A stretch of DNA of 64,000 bases, from the NCBI GenBank assembly GCA_016292775.1, contig JAEDFN010000001.1, forward strand, positions 31,399 to 95,398. The letters are read 5' to 3'. The stretch comes from Paludibacteraceae bacterium. GTDB lineage: Bacteria > Bacteroidota > Bacteroidia > Bacteroidales > Paludibacteraceae. The position numbers and the translations under genes are program-made. This document shows, piece by piece, positions 37,400-46,192 of the stretch. Under the pieces are notes generated by a model, which ran no database searches, was not told the origin of the DNA, and saw only the letters and a program-made list of their open reading frames with translations. Every line of letters starts with the position of its first letter. Position 1 is the stretch's first letter.

Positions 37400-37967
37400 T
37401 AACACTATAGTATTGTTTATTTTAGCCTTACTGTTTTGTGCTTGCAAAGAGAATCCAGCACCAAAACCTATTGGTTACTTCCGTATTGATTTACCAAACC
37501 ATTGTTATGTAAAAAACGATACATTAGGCCCTTATGTAGCAGAAGTAAGTAAATATTGTACTACAATAGACAGTGATAATAAATTGGCAACCAATGATGA
37601 TGAATGGATAAATCTCTTCTATCCTAAATTTAATGCTACTATACACTTAAGCTACAAAAAAATAAATAATAACTTTCAAATTATTACTGAAGAAAGCCGA
37701 CAATTAGCATATGAACATACAATAAGAGCTGATGCGATAAACGAAAGTTTTTATTCAAACCCCGATAATAATACCTATTGTATATACTATGAATTAAAAG
37801 GTAATGCAGCATCTCCTGCTCAATTTTATGTAACAGATAGTATCAACCACTTTCTAAGAGGCGCTTTATATTTTAATAATCTACCTAACTCCGACTCAAT
37901 AACACCTGTAAACATTTATATTCAACAAGATATTATTCATCTAATAGAAACACTTAAATGGAAATAA
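37389..37967 (+). CDS. gldD: Gliding motility lipoprotein GldD
   Basis: A 192-residue lipoprotein: signal sequence with lipobox (LALLFCACKE), then the GldD signature PKPIGYFRIDLP, YPKFNATIHLSYK, and the conserved PAQFYVTDSINHFLRGALYF. GldD is needed for gliding and T9SS function in Flavobacterium; its exact role is unknown. It overlaps gldE by 11 bp, the usual gldE-gldD arrangement, and the phosphopantetheinyl transferase gene follows after 12 nt. Confidence 0.9.
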   Translation: MKNNNTIVLFILALLFCACKENPAPKPIGYFRIDLPNHCYVKNDTLGPYVAEVSKYCTTIDSDNKLATNDDEWINLFYPKFNATIHLSYKKINNNFQIITEESRQLAYEHTIRADAINESFYSNPDNNTYCIYYELKGNAASPAQFYVTDSINHFLRGALYFNNLPNSDSITPVNIYIQQDIIHLIETLKWK

Positions 37968-37979
37968 AATAATATTACT

Positions 37980-38591
37980 ATGATACTCGAAAAAATTGAA
38001 AATCAAGACTATACAATTATACTTTGGTCAATCACAGAAACTAAAGATGAATTACTTGAAATATTAAATTTCTATCCTGATATTATAGAACAAATATCAT
38101 CTTTCAATTCAGAAAAAAGAATATTAGAATATCTATCAGTACGTTGTGCCTTAAAAGAGGTATTACCCGATGCCATTATTACATATAATGAGTACGGAAA
38201 ACCATTTATAAAAGATAGTGAATATAATATAAGTATTTCACATACCGGTACATTTGCTACAATAATTTTAAGTAAAACAAAGAATGTAGGTATTGATATA
38301 GAGAGAATAACGGAAAGAGTATCAAGAGTGAAATATAAATTTCTTTCAGAAGGAGAGCTGTCAAATATTGACGAAAAATCTGAAAGAACTCACTTGGCAT
38401 TAAATTGGGCAGCAAAAGAAGCTATATACAAAATATCCAATATACCACAACTATCATTTTTTGATATTACAATTGAGAAGTTTCAGCCCTACCTAAATGG
38501 AGAATTTACTGCAAAGGTAAAAACAAACGAAGAACTGAATTTACAATATAAAGTTTACAGAGACTTTGTATTAGTATGGACAATAAAATGA
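37980..38591 (+). CDS. 4'-phosphopantetheinyl transferase superfamily protein
   Basis: Transfers the phosphopantetheine arm from CoA to a carrier protein. The 203 residues show NEYGKPFI, ISISHTGTFATIILS, the Mg-binding VGIDIERI, and WAAKEAIYK, the conserved Sfp-type order. Length fits the Sfp/HetI type more than the small AcpS type. It may be the cell's acyl-carrier-protein synthase or serve a secondary pathway. Its stop overlaps the next start (ATGA) at 38588. Confidence 0.88.
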   Translation: MILEKIENQDYTIILWSITETKDELLEILNFYPDIIEQISSFNSEKRILEYLSVRCALKEVLPDAIITYNEYGKPFIKDSEYNISISHTGTFATIILSKTKNVGIDIERITERVSRVKYKFLSEGELSNIDEKSERTHLALNWAAKEAIYKISNIPQLSFFDITIEKFQPYLNGEFTAKVKTNEELNLQYKVYRDFVLVWTIK

Positions 38592-39349
38592 GAACAAACA
38601 TATATACAACAATACTGTCAAACAAGGCAAAAAACAAAAAAATGTTTGCCTTGCTTATAGATCCTGAAAAACACACTGAAATATCATTACGAAACATTTG
38701 TAAATTAGCACAAGAAAATAGGCCTGACTTTATTTTTATAGGTGGAAGTCAGATTATTGGCTCTATTGATAACGCATTAAAAATCATTAAGCAAGAAACC
38801 GATTTACCAATAATTTTATTTCCGAGCCATTTTTCTCAATTATCGTCATCAGTAGAATGCCTATTATATCTCAGTCTTACTTCAGGTCGTAACCCTAAAT
38901 TTTTGATTGAGCAACAAATATCATCCGCAAAATATATTCGTCAACACAATATAGAAGCTATTTCCACTAGTTATATACTAATTGACGGAGGAAAGTCAAG
39001 CGCGGTAGAACAAGTAAGTAATACAACACCATACAATCCGAAAAGCGACAAAGAATTAATTGTAGATACTGCTATTGCAAGTGAATTAATAGGATTTCAA
39101 TTAATATATTTAGAAGCCGGAAGTGGGGCAAAACATCCGGTATCAAAAGAAATAATTGAGCAAGTAACACAAAACACAAAAACCCCAATTATTGTAGGAG
39201 GTGGTATTACAAATATAGATGGTTTTCAAAATGCACTTTCAGGGGGTGCCGATATTGTTGTAATTGGAAATCATCTGGAATTATTTCCTGAACAATTATC
39301 TGATTTTACTAACTTCATAAATCTATACAACAAAAAAAATGAAAAATAA
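38588..39349 (+). CDS. Geranylgeranylglyceryl phosphate synthase family protein
   Basis: TIM-barrel prenyltransferase of the GGGPS/PcrB family, which joins a polyprenyl diphosphate to glycerol-1-phosphate. The 253 residues from ATG 38588 show MFALLIDPEKH, FIFIGGSQIIGS, ILFPSHFSQLS, SYILIDGGKSSAVEQVS, YLEAGSGAKHPVS and IIVGGGITNIDG. An in-frame ATG at 38576 would add four residues. 38588 is preferred because it gives the 4-bp ATGA overlap with the upstream gene. Archaeal-like GGGPS homologues are common in Bacteroidota, where the lipid product is not settled. The end overlaps the S9 peptidase start by 11 bp. Confidence 0.88.
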   Translation: MRTNIYTTILSNKAKNKKMFALLIDPEKHTEISLRNICKLAQENRPDFIFIGGSQIIGSIDNALKIIKQETDLPIILFPSHFSQLSSSVECLLYLSLTSGRNPKFLIEQQISSAKYIRQHNIEAISTSYILIDGGKSSAVEQVSNTTPYNPKSDKELIVDTAIASELIGFQLIYLEAGSGAKHPVSKEIIEQVTQNTKTPIIVGGGITNIDGFQNALSGGADIVVIGNHLELFPEQLSDFTNFINLYNKKNEK

Positions 39350-41441
39350 AGTATTATTAATTATGGCTATTGCATTATCAATTTCTGCATGCACTACCAA
39401 CAACAATCAAAGCACTAATGCTATTGATGAATCGCAAGATGTTGAGTATATTGGCAAACACAACATTACAGTACCGGATGGCAGAATGACACCGGAAGTA
39501 TTATGGGCATTTGGCAGATTGAGTGATATTCAGATTTCTCCTGATAATCAAACTATATTATATGGTGTAAGCTATTATAGTATTGAGCAAAACAAAAGCA
39601 ATAGAGAATTATTTACCATTTCAACAAATGGAGAAAATAACACACAAATTACCCATACAAAAAAAGGTGAATTCAATGCAAAATGGGTAAAAAACGGAAC
39701 AAAAATTGCCTTTTTAAGCGCATCATCAGGCTCAATGCAATTATGGGAGATGAACCCTGACGGCTCAGATAGACAACAAATCTCAAATTACGAAGGAGGT
39801 ATTGCCGATTATTTATATTCTCCGGATAACCAGAAAGTAATATTGATAGCAAACGTCAAGTCAAAACCTAATACATCTGACGTTTACCCTGATCTTGACA
39901 AAACAAGCGGTATTATCGTAGAAGATTTGATGTACAAACATTGGGACGAATGGGTTACTACAGTGCCTCATCCAATATTGTTCGATTATGATGGCGCCAA
40001 ATTAAGTAATGAAAAAGACATCTTAGAAGGAGAATTATTTGAGTGCCCTGTAAAACCATTTGGAGGAGTTGAACAAATAGCTTTTTCACCTGATAATAAA
40101 TACATTGCTTACACAAGCAAAAAAATGGTAGGAAAAGATTATGCATTATCAACAAATACAGATATTTATTTGTATGATATTGTTGCTCAAAAAACCATCA
40201 AAAATCTTACAGAAGGAATGATGGGATACGATATGAATCCTGTTTTTTCTCCGGACGGAAAGAAATTAGCATGGGAAAGCATGGAACATGATGGATATGA
40301 AAGTGATAAGAATCGCTTGTATGTCATGAATATGGAAACAATGGAGCGTGAAGACATATCTATTAATTTCGATCAAAATTCATCCTGTTTGCAATGGGAT
40401 AACGAAGGTAAGAATATTTATATGATAAGTTGTTGGCATGGAACAACACAAGTATATAAAGTAGACATAGCAACAAAATCTTTTAAACAAATTACAGAGG
40501 GTGTTCATGATTACGAACAAATAGCACTTGGCAATAACACTATTATCGGCGTAAAACACTCAATGTCAATGCCAAATGAGATATATACAATCAACGAATC
40601 AGATGGATTAGAAACCCAAATTACATTCGAAAATCAGCACATATTATCTCAAATGGAAATGGGAAAGGTTGAAGGCAGATGGATAACAACTACTGACAAT
40701 AAAAAAATGTTAGTATGGGTAATTTATCCACCAAAATTCGACTCTAATAAACAATACCCTACACTACTATATTGTCAAGGAGGACCACAAAGTCCGGTAA
40801 GTCAATTCTGGAGTTATCGTTGGAATTTCCAAATCATGGCTGCAAACGATTATATCATTGTTGCACCAAACCGCAGAGGACTTGTTGGTTTTGGACAAGA
40901 ATGGCTTGAAGAAATTTCTAAAGATTACGGCGGACAATGTATGAGAGATTACTTCACTGCAATAGATAGTGTAAGTACCGAGCCATATGTAAACAAAGAA
41001 AAATTAGGTTGCGTAGGAGCTTCTTTTGGAGGCTATTCCGTATATTGGATGGCCGGACATCACGAAAAAAGATTTAAAGCATTCATTGCTCATGATGGAA
41101 TGTTCAATTTAGAACAGCAATACTTGGAAACAGAAGAGATGTTTTTCGTAAATTGGGATTTAGGAGGAGCTTATTGGGATGCAAATACCAAAACGACATA
41201 TGACAATTCTCCTCATAAATTTGTAGATAAATGGGATACACCAATAATGATTATCCACGGAGAAAAAGATTATCGAATACTTGCTTCCCAAGGAATGAGT
41301 GCATTCAATGCTGCTCAATTACGCGGAATACCATCAGAACTACTTATTTTCCCTGATGAAAACCATTGGGTATTACAACCACAAAATGGAATTCTATGGC
41401 AAAGAAGATTCTTCAACTGGTTAGACAAATGGCTTAAATAA
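39339..41441 (+). CDS. S9 family prolyl oligopeptidase-type peptidase, lipoprotein
   Basis: Predicted envelope serine exopeptidase like DPP5 or acylaminoacyl peptidase. The 700 residues begin with a lipoprotein signal (IALSISACTTNN). A seven-bladed propeller follows (about 60-430, with repeated FSPDNKYIAYTS and FSPDGKKLAWES-type blades) and then an alpha/beta-hydrolase domain. The triad is visible: Ser in GASFGGYS (near 562), Asp in GEKDYRI (near 645) and His in DENHWV (near 675). It overlaps the GGGPS stop by 11 bp, is the last gene of the gldE operon, and is followed by a strong terminator. Confidence 0.94.
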   Translation: MKNKVLLIMAIALSISACTTNNNQSTNAIDESQDVEYIGKHNITVPDGRMTPEVLWAFGRLSDIQISPDNQTILYGVSYYSIEQNKSNRELFTISTNGENNTQITHTKKGEFNAKWVKNGTKIAFLSASSGSMQLWEMNPDGSDRQQISNYEGGIADYLYSPDNQKVILIANVKSKPNTSDVYPDLDKTSGIIVEDLMYKHWDEWVTTVPHPILFDYDGAKLSNEKDILEGELFECPVKPFGGVEQIAFSPDNKYIAYTSKKMVGKDYALSTNTDIYLYDIVAQKTIKNLTEGMMGYDMNPVFSPDGKKLAWESMEHDGYESDKNRLYVMNMETMEREDISINFDQNSSCLQWDNEGKNIYMISCWHGTTQVYKVDIATKSFKQITEGVHDYEQIALGNNTIIGVKHSMSMPNEIYTINESDGLETQITFENQHILSQMEMGKVEGRWITTTDNKKMLVWVIYPPKFDSNKQYPTLLYCQGGPQSPVSQFWSYRWNFQIMAANDYIIVAPNRRGLVGFGQEWLEEISKDYGGQCMRDYFTAIDSVSTEPYVNKEKLGCVGASFGGYSVYWMAGHHEKRFKAFIAHDGMFNLEQQYLETEEMFFVNWDLGGAYWDANTKTTYDNSPHKFVDKWDTPIMIIHGEKDYRILASQGMSAFNAAQLRGIPSELLIFPDENHWVLQPQNGILWQRRFFNWLDKWLK

Positions 41442-41458
41442 TAAAATACTAATCTCAC

Positions 41459-41491
41459 AAAAAGGCATCTGATTAATCAGATGCCTTTTTT
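41459..41491 (+). terminator. Intrinsic terminator of the gldE operon
   Basis: AGGCATCTGATT (41463-41474) is followed at once by its exact complement AATCAGATGCCT (41475-41486) and a T-run. It closes the gldE-to-peptidase transcript. Confidence 0.85.
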
Positions 41492-41540
41492 ATTATTACT
41501 ATTGTAATATTTTTGTAACAATTTTGTAATATCTATACAA

Positions 41541-41548
41541 TACCTTTG
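41541..41548 (+). promoter_or_regulatory. -7 promoter box of the Na/Pi cotransporter gene
   Basis: TACCTTTG followed by CA, 22 nt upstream of ATG 41570. Repeated TTTTG motifs lie upstream (41511-41526), but none is at the ideal -33 spacing. Confidence 0.7.
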
Positions 41549-41569
41549 CAACGATAAAATTAACTAGAT

Positions 41570-43240
41570 ATGAATAACTTTGGATTATTAGATGCCCTTA
41601 CACTTATCGGTGCATTAGGAATGTTCCTATTTGGAATGAATATGATGAGTGAATCGTTACAAAAAGTAGCCGGAAACAAAATGCGTAGCATTCTTTCATC
41701 AATGACAAAAAATAGGTTTATTGGAGTATTATCAGGAATTATTATTACATCCATCATACAATCTTCTTCGGCTACAACAGTACTCATAGTAAGTTTTGTA
41801 AACGCCGGATTATTGACATTGGGAGAATCTATTTCCGTAATAATGGGTGCCAACATTGGTACTACTATTACAGCATGGTTAGTATCCCTTATCGGATTTA
41901 AATTTTCAATAGCTGAAATAGCAATTCCACTAATAGGTTTATCATTACCATTCATATTTTCAAAGAACGATAAAAGAAAAACAATCGGACATTTAATAAT
42001 AGGCTTTTCACTACTCTTTTTAGGATTAGAATATTTAAAAACCGGAGTTCCTGATATTAAGTCCCACCCGGAAATCCTTAATTTTTTACAAAACTATACT
42101 AATATGGGATTCCTATCCATATTATTATTTTTGTTAGTAGGTACTATATTAACTATAATCGTACAATCGTCTTCTGCGACTATGGCTATTACATTAGTTA
42201 TGATTAGTCAAGGATGGATAACATTTGAAATAGGAGCCGCTATGGTATTAGGAGAAAATATAGGAACCACTATTACTGCAAATATTGCTGCAATAACAGC
42301 AAATATCAATTCAAGACGAGCAGCATTATCACACACACTTTTCAATGTATTTGGTGTAATATGGGTATTGATAATATTCTATCCATTCACAAAAATGGTA
42401 GGATATATAGTTAATTTCGATGCCACAACACATGAAAACGCACTATATGCCCTTTCTATGTTCCATACATTATTCAACCTATGCAATACATTAATAATGA
42501 TATTCCTTATCAAACCATTGGAAACTATTGTATGTCGAATTATCCCTAATAAGAATACTGAAAATGAATTCGCATTAAAATTTATTTCATCAGGCATACT
42601 TCAAACCGGAGAATTATCGTTAATAGAAGCAGAAAAAGAGATAGAATTATATACAGAAAGGACACATAGAATGCTATCAGAAGCAAAAGAATACTCCCTA
42701 TGCTCTCCAAAAGATAAAAATAACCATGCAGAAAGAATAAAACATTACGAAGATGCAAGCGATAATACAGAGTCTGCAATTTCGGATTATCTATATAACA
42801 TCGCAGCGACACCTACTTCTAAAGAATTAAAGTCTACAATCAGAAATTATTTGTACTTAACATCGGAGATAGAGAGTGTAGCTGATAGATGCTACAACAT
42901 ATCCAGATTAATTACACGCAAGAATTCTGACAATATTACATTCTCTCAATATCAACTTTCCAAAATATCCGAAGTCTTTTCTCTTGTTGACTCTCATTTT
43001 ACAACATTAGAAGAATGCTTAAAAACCAAATTTTCAGATCAAACGATAAAGGCAAGAATATTTGATATAGAGAACCAAATAAATAAAATCAGATACGACA
43101 TTAAATTAGAAAATATCGAAAAAGTAAACCAAGGAGAACATTCATATGTATCCGGAATATATTTTATGGATATAATAGAAGAGTGTGAATCTTTAAGCGA
43201 CGCAATAACCAAAATTGCAAAAGACGTTAAACTAAAATAA
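41570..43240 (+). CDS. Na+/phosphate cotransporter family protein with PhoU-like tail
   Basis: Predicted sodium-coupled phosphate transporter of the NptA/YjbB type. The 556 residues contain two inverted membrane repeats (about 5-310), each with the signature of paired QSSSATT-like motifs: SIIQSSSATTVLIVSF near 63 and IVQSSSATMAITLV near 202. GANIGTTIT and GENIGTTIT follow respectively. The C-terminal 200 residues are a helical PhoU-like domain (about 350-550), usual in bacterial members. It is a single-gene unit with its own promoter. Sequence does not show whether it imports or exports phosphate. Confidence 0.92.
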   Translation: MNNFGLLDALTLIGALGMFLFGMNMMSESLQKVAGNKMRSILSSMTKNRFIGVLSGIIITSIIQSSSATTVLIVSFVNAGLLTLGESISVIMGANIGTTITAWLVSLIGFKFSIAEIAIPLIGLSLPFIFSKNDKRKTIGHLIIGFSLLFLGLEYLKTGVPDIKSHPEILNFLQNYTNMGFLSILLFLLVGTILTIIVQSSSATMAITLVMISQGWITFEIGAAMVLGENIGTTITANIAAITANINSRRAALSHTLFNVFGVIWVLIIFYPFTKMVGYIVNFDATTHENALYALSMFHTLFNLCNTLIMIFLIKPLETIVCRIIPNKNTENEFALKFISSGILQTGELSLIEAEKEIELYTERTHRMLSEAKEYSLCSPKDKNNHAERIKHYEDASDNTESAISDYLYNIAATPTSKELKSTIRNYLYLTSEIESVADRCYNISRLITRKNSDNITFSQYQLSKISEVFSLVDSHFTTLEECLKTKFSDQTIKARIFDIENQINKIRYDIKLENIEKVNQGEHSYVSGIYFMDIIEECESLSDAITKIAKDVKLK

Positions 43241-43274
43241 TAAAGTTGCATTTTGTCATATAAATATTATTTCT

Positions 43275-43282
43275 TAACTTTG
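43275..43282 (+). promoter_or_regulatory. -7 promoter box of the small acidic protein gene
   Basis: TAACTTTG followed by GG, 28 nt upstream of ATG 43311. Confidence 0.7.
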
Positions 43283-43310
43283 GGAACAAATAGATTTAAT
43301 ACTTTATACT

Positions 43311-43655
43311 ATGGCAGAAAACGAAAAAGACTTAATTGAAGTTGATGATACAGAATGTATTAAATACATTTTAGATCACTTACCTGCAGAATTAAAAGGT
43401 AAAATTTCAGAAGAAGATGTACAATATGTACTTGATATTATTTGCGATTATTATGTAGAGAATGATTTATTCGATGATGAAGACAAAGTAGAAGAGGCAA
43501 CTATTGCCGAAGAAGAGATGTTTCAATTCATCAGTAAAATCATAAAAAAAGAAAAAATGGTTGATCTTTCCGATGAAGCTTTACAAGCAATTCTGGATGG
43601 TGAATTTGAATATGGTAAAGAAATAGGAATATATACCGAAGAAACTGAAGAATAA
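43311..43655 (+). CDS. Small acidic cytoplasmic protein of unknown function
   Basis: Not recognised as a named family, although the style (small, acidic, single-domain) is familiar from Bacteroidales core genomes. The 114 residues are rich in Glu and Asp (about a third of residues), have no signal or membrane segment, and are predicted helical (DTECIKYILDHLPAELKG, EEDVQYVLDIICDYY, LSDEALQAILDGEFEY). It has its own promoter and is followed by a strong hairpin. It lies between the phosphate transporter and the acyltransferase without an evident functional link. Confidence 0.8.
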   Translation: MAENEKDLIEVDDTECIKYILDHLPAELKGKISEEDVQYVLDIICDYYVENDLFDDEDKVEEATIAEEEMFQFISKIIKKEKMVDLSDEALQAILDGEFEYGKEIGIYTEETEE

Positions 43656-43667
43656 AAATTTACTTAT

Positions 43668-43696
43668 ATAAGCCTTACAAGAGATGTAAGGCTTAT
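43668..43696 (+). terminator. Strong hairpin between the acidic protein gene and the LpxL-like gene
   Basis: ATAAGCCTTAC (43668-43678) pairs with GTAAGGCTTAT (43686-43696), an 11-bp perfect stem with a 7-nt loop. It lacks a clear U-run and ends 8 nt before the acyltransferase ATG, so it might end the upstream mRNA or limit translation of the next gene. Confidence 0.5.
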
Positions 43697-43704
43697 GTTG
43701 TGAT

Positions 43705-44508
43705 ATGCTATACCTTTTACTCAAAAATGTACTGAGATACAGAAAAAGTATCATAGAAAAAAACATTAAACTATCATTTCCCGATGCTACTAAGCAAGAA
43801 TTAAATCAAATAAAAGACAATTATTATAAGCATTTAAGCAATATACTAATAGAGTCTTTTTGGTTGACTTTCATCCCTAAGGAAATGATAAAAAGGCGTT
43901 TTGTATACGAAAACATTGAATTATTAGAAAATATAGTCTCTCAAGGTCAAAACATAAGTACCGTTTCCGGGCATTTTGCAAATTGGGAGTGGCTTTCATC
44001 TACACCTTTATGGAGTAATAAGACACAATTTGCTTCTCTTTTCAAAAGAATCAACAATCCTATCCTAAATAAACTATCAATCAATATTAGGTCTCGATTC
44101 GGATTACACTGTATAGATAAGAATAATGCTCTACGTAAAATTATAGAATTAAGCAAAAAACCGGAGGGTTATGTTGTAGCCTTCATTGCGGATCAATGTC
44201 CATCAAGAAAGAACATACACTATTGGATAAAATTTTTAAACCAAGCAACTCCAATATTCTCCGGATGGGCAACAATAAGTCGAAAATTAAACAATGCCAT
44301 AGTATATATAAAAGTAACACAAATCTCAAATCATAGATATAAAGTTCGTTTCGATTTACTCACCACTACTCCTAAAAAGTACACCGACAAGGAATTGTGT
44401 GAGATGTATATGAATAGATTGGAAGAAGATATAAAAGAGACACCGGAACTATGGTTATGGAGCCATAACAGGTGGAAACATGAACCTCCAAAAGATTTAT
44501 CATTATGA
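43705..44508 (+). CDS. LpxL/HtrB-like lipid A acyltransferase, N-terminal anchor missing
   Basis: Predicted to add a secondary acyl chain to lipid A. The 267 residues show the family order: RYRKSIIEKNIKLSFPDATKQE, the catalytic HFANWEW (His and Glu), SLFKRINNP, FIADQCPSRKN, and LWLWSHNRWKH at the end. Family members are usually about 290-310 residues with an N-terminal membrane helix. Here the protein begins MLYLLLKNVLRYRK, at the end of that helix. An in-frame stop at 43687 and only 49 nt to the previous gene show that nothing is hidden upstream. It may be soluble or peripherally bound, or the start region may have eroded. It is coupled to the next gene by an ATGA overlap. Confidence 0.83.
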   Translation: MLYLLLKNVLRYRKSIIEKNIKLSFPDATKQELNQIKDNYYKHLSNILIESFWLTFIPKEMIKRRFVYENIELLENIVSQGQNISTVSGHFANWEWLSSTPLWSNKTQFASLFKRINNPILNKLSINIRSRFGLHCIDKNNALRKIIELSKKPEGYVVAFIADQCPSRKNIHYWIKFLNQATPIFSGWATISRKLNNAIVYIKVTQISNHRYKVRFDLLTTTPKKYTDKELCEMYMNRLEEDIKETPELWLWSHNRWKHEPPKDLSL

Positions 44509-45536
44509 ATACCATTTCCGTAGTAATATTAAACTACAATGGAGAAAAAATGCTTGAAAAATATCTTCCATCAGTAGTTTCAAACACAAAAGACGCAGAG
44601 ATAATTGTTGCCGACAACAAATCAACCGACAATTCCATTACTTGGATAAAAAATAATTATCCGAGCATACGCATTATTGAAATGTCAGAAAATTGGGGTT
44701 TTGCTGAAGGATATAATAAAGCACTGAAGCAGATTGACTCAGAATACTTTATATTATTAAATTCTGATGTTTACACACCGGAAGGATGGTTACAACCACT
44801 AATAGATTATTTAAAAAACAATAACCAGTGTGGAGCTTGCCAACCCAAAATACTATCCGATATAGATAAAAATAAATTTGAATATGCCGGAGCAGCCGGA
44901 GGATACATAGATTATTTCGGTTACCCATTTTGTAGAGGAAGAATTTTTGATTATGTAGAAACAGATAAAGGTCAATACGACGATATTGCGGAAATTTTTT
45001 GGGCAAGTGGTGCATGTTTGGCAATAAAAAAATCCGTATTTGACTCAATAGGCGGATTTGATGGAAGATTTTTTGCTCATCAAGAAGAGATAGACCTTTG
45101 TTGGAGACTGAAATCATTAGGATATTCCATTGCATGTATACCACAATCAAAAGTCTATCATTTAGGAGGAGGCTCATTAAACTACGAATCTCCAAGAAAA
45201 ACCTTTTTGAATTTCCGAAATAATGCAATACTTCTTTACAAAAATTTACCAACAAATAAATATATTTTTGTACGTACTGTTCGTATACTATTAGATTTCA
45301 TTGCATCAATTCAAATGTTGTTACAAGGTAAAACGGCCAATGCAAAAGCAGTAATAACCGGAAATATAGAATTTATAAAAATGAAATCACACTTTAAAGC
45401 AAGCAAAAAAAGTATTAGCCAATCAGTAACATGCAAAAAACCATACGGGATATTAAACCATTTATTACTGTGGAAAGTCTATATAAACAAAAACAAAACA
45501 TTTAATCAACTTAAATTTCAGAAAAAATATAGCTAA
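44505..45536 (+). CDS. GT2 family glycosyltransferase
   Basis: A cytoplasmic-face GT-A-fold transferase resembling rhamnosyl and other cell-surface glycan transferases. The 343 residues show the N-terminal ISVVILNYNG, EIIVADNKSTDNS, NWGFAEGYNKAL, the DxD-type FILLNSDVYTPEGW, and the acceptor-side FFAHQEEIDLCWRLKSLGYSI. The C-terminal third (about 255-343) is basic with a weak hydrophobic stretch, perhaps a membrane contact. The ATGA overlap with the acyltransferase gene suggests the two act on the same molecule, possibly lipid A or LPS core. No terminator hairpin was seen after it. Confidence 0.9.
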   Translation: MNTISVVILNYNGEKMLEKYLPSVVSNTKDAEIIVADNKSTDNSITWIKNNYPSIRIIEMSENWGFAEGYNKALKQIDSEYFILLNSDVYTPEGWLQPLIDYLKNNNQCGACQPKILSDIDKNKFEYAGAAGGYIDYFGYPFCRGRIFDYVETDKGQYDDIAEIFWASGACLAIKKSVFDSIGGFDGRFFAHQEEIDLCWRLKSLGYSIACIPQSKVYHLGGGSLNYESPRKTFLNFRNNAILLYKNLPTNKYIFVRTVRILLDFIASIQMLLQGKTANAKAVITGNIEFIKMKSHFKASKKSISQSVTCKKPYGILNHLLLWKVYINKNKTFNQLKFQKKYS

Positions 45537-45622
45537 ATATAACATAAAACACTAACAATCAAAAACATAATCAAAGAATAATAATTTATCAAAAAATCAA
45601 ACACGATGTTGATAATTTTTTA

Positions 45623-45630
45623 TAACTTTG
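45623..45630 (+). promoter_or_regulatory. -7 promoter box of the DUF1573 gene
   Basis: TAACTTTG, 42 nt upstream of ATG 45673. Confidence 0.7.
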
Positions 45631-45672
45631 TAGTCTGAAACAAGCATAAATATTAACCAAAAATAGTTTACA

Positions 45673-46119
45673 ATGAAAAAGTTATTATCATTAGCATTTG
45701 CAATTATGATGATTGCATGTATTTCTGCACAAGAGCAAGCAAATGTAGTAGTATTTGATGAAACTACACACGATTTTGGTGTAATTAAAGAAGAAGATGG
45801 CCGCGTAACCACAGTATTTAATTTTACTAATACTACACAAGGTCCGTTAACTATAACAAACGTACGTGCATCTTGCGGATGTACAACACCTGCATGGAAT
45901 AAAGAGCCTATTGCTCCGGAAGGACAAGGACAAATCACTGTGTCATACAATGCAAAAGGCCGTCCTGGAGCATTTCATAAATCAGTAACAATTACACTAA
46001 GTAATGGTAACGAAACATTTACCTACTATGTTTATATTAAAGGAAAAGTAACTCCTGCAGAGCAACAACCTGCACAAACTTCTCCTGTAGTAATTGAAGC
46101 CAAACCGGCTGTAAAATAA
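45673..46119 (+). CDS. DUF1573 exported protein
   Basis: A small periplasmic or surface protein of the DUF1573 (Ig-like, ASH-related) family. The 148 residues start with a signal peptide (ending near residue 18), then THDFGVIKEEDGRVTTVFNFTNT, the signature VRASCGCTTPAW, IAPEGQGQITVSYNAKGRPGAFHKSVTI, and a Pro/Gln-rich tail. Function is unknown. Codon use includes CGT/CGC and the gene has its own promoter and terminator-like hairpin, so it is probably well expressed. Confidence 0.9.
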   Translation: MKKLLSLAFAIMMIACISAQEQANVVVFDETTHDFGVIKEEDGRVTTVFNFTNTTQGPLTITNVRASCGCTTPAWNKEPIAPEGQGQITVSYNAKGRPGAFHKSVTITLSNGNETFTYYVYIKGKVTPAEQQPAQTSPVVIEAKPAVK

Positions 46120-46138
46120 TATCACTAAATACAAACAT

Positions 46139-46176
46139 AACATTGCCACCTTTTTCCCAAAAAGGGTGGCAATGTT
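46139..46176 (+). terminator. Long hairpin after the DUF1573 gene
   Basis: AACATTGCCACC (46139-46150) and GGTGGCAATGTT (46165-46176) enclose a TTTTT/AAAAA inner stem with a 3-nt loop and one bulged G, 17 pairs in all. The U-run after it is poor, so it may work as a 3' stabilising hairpin or as part of termination. Confidence 0.65.
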
Positions 46177-46192
46177 ATAATCTAATGTCAAT

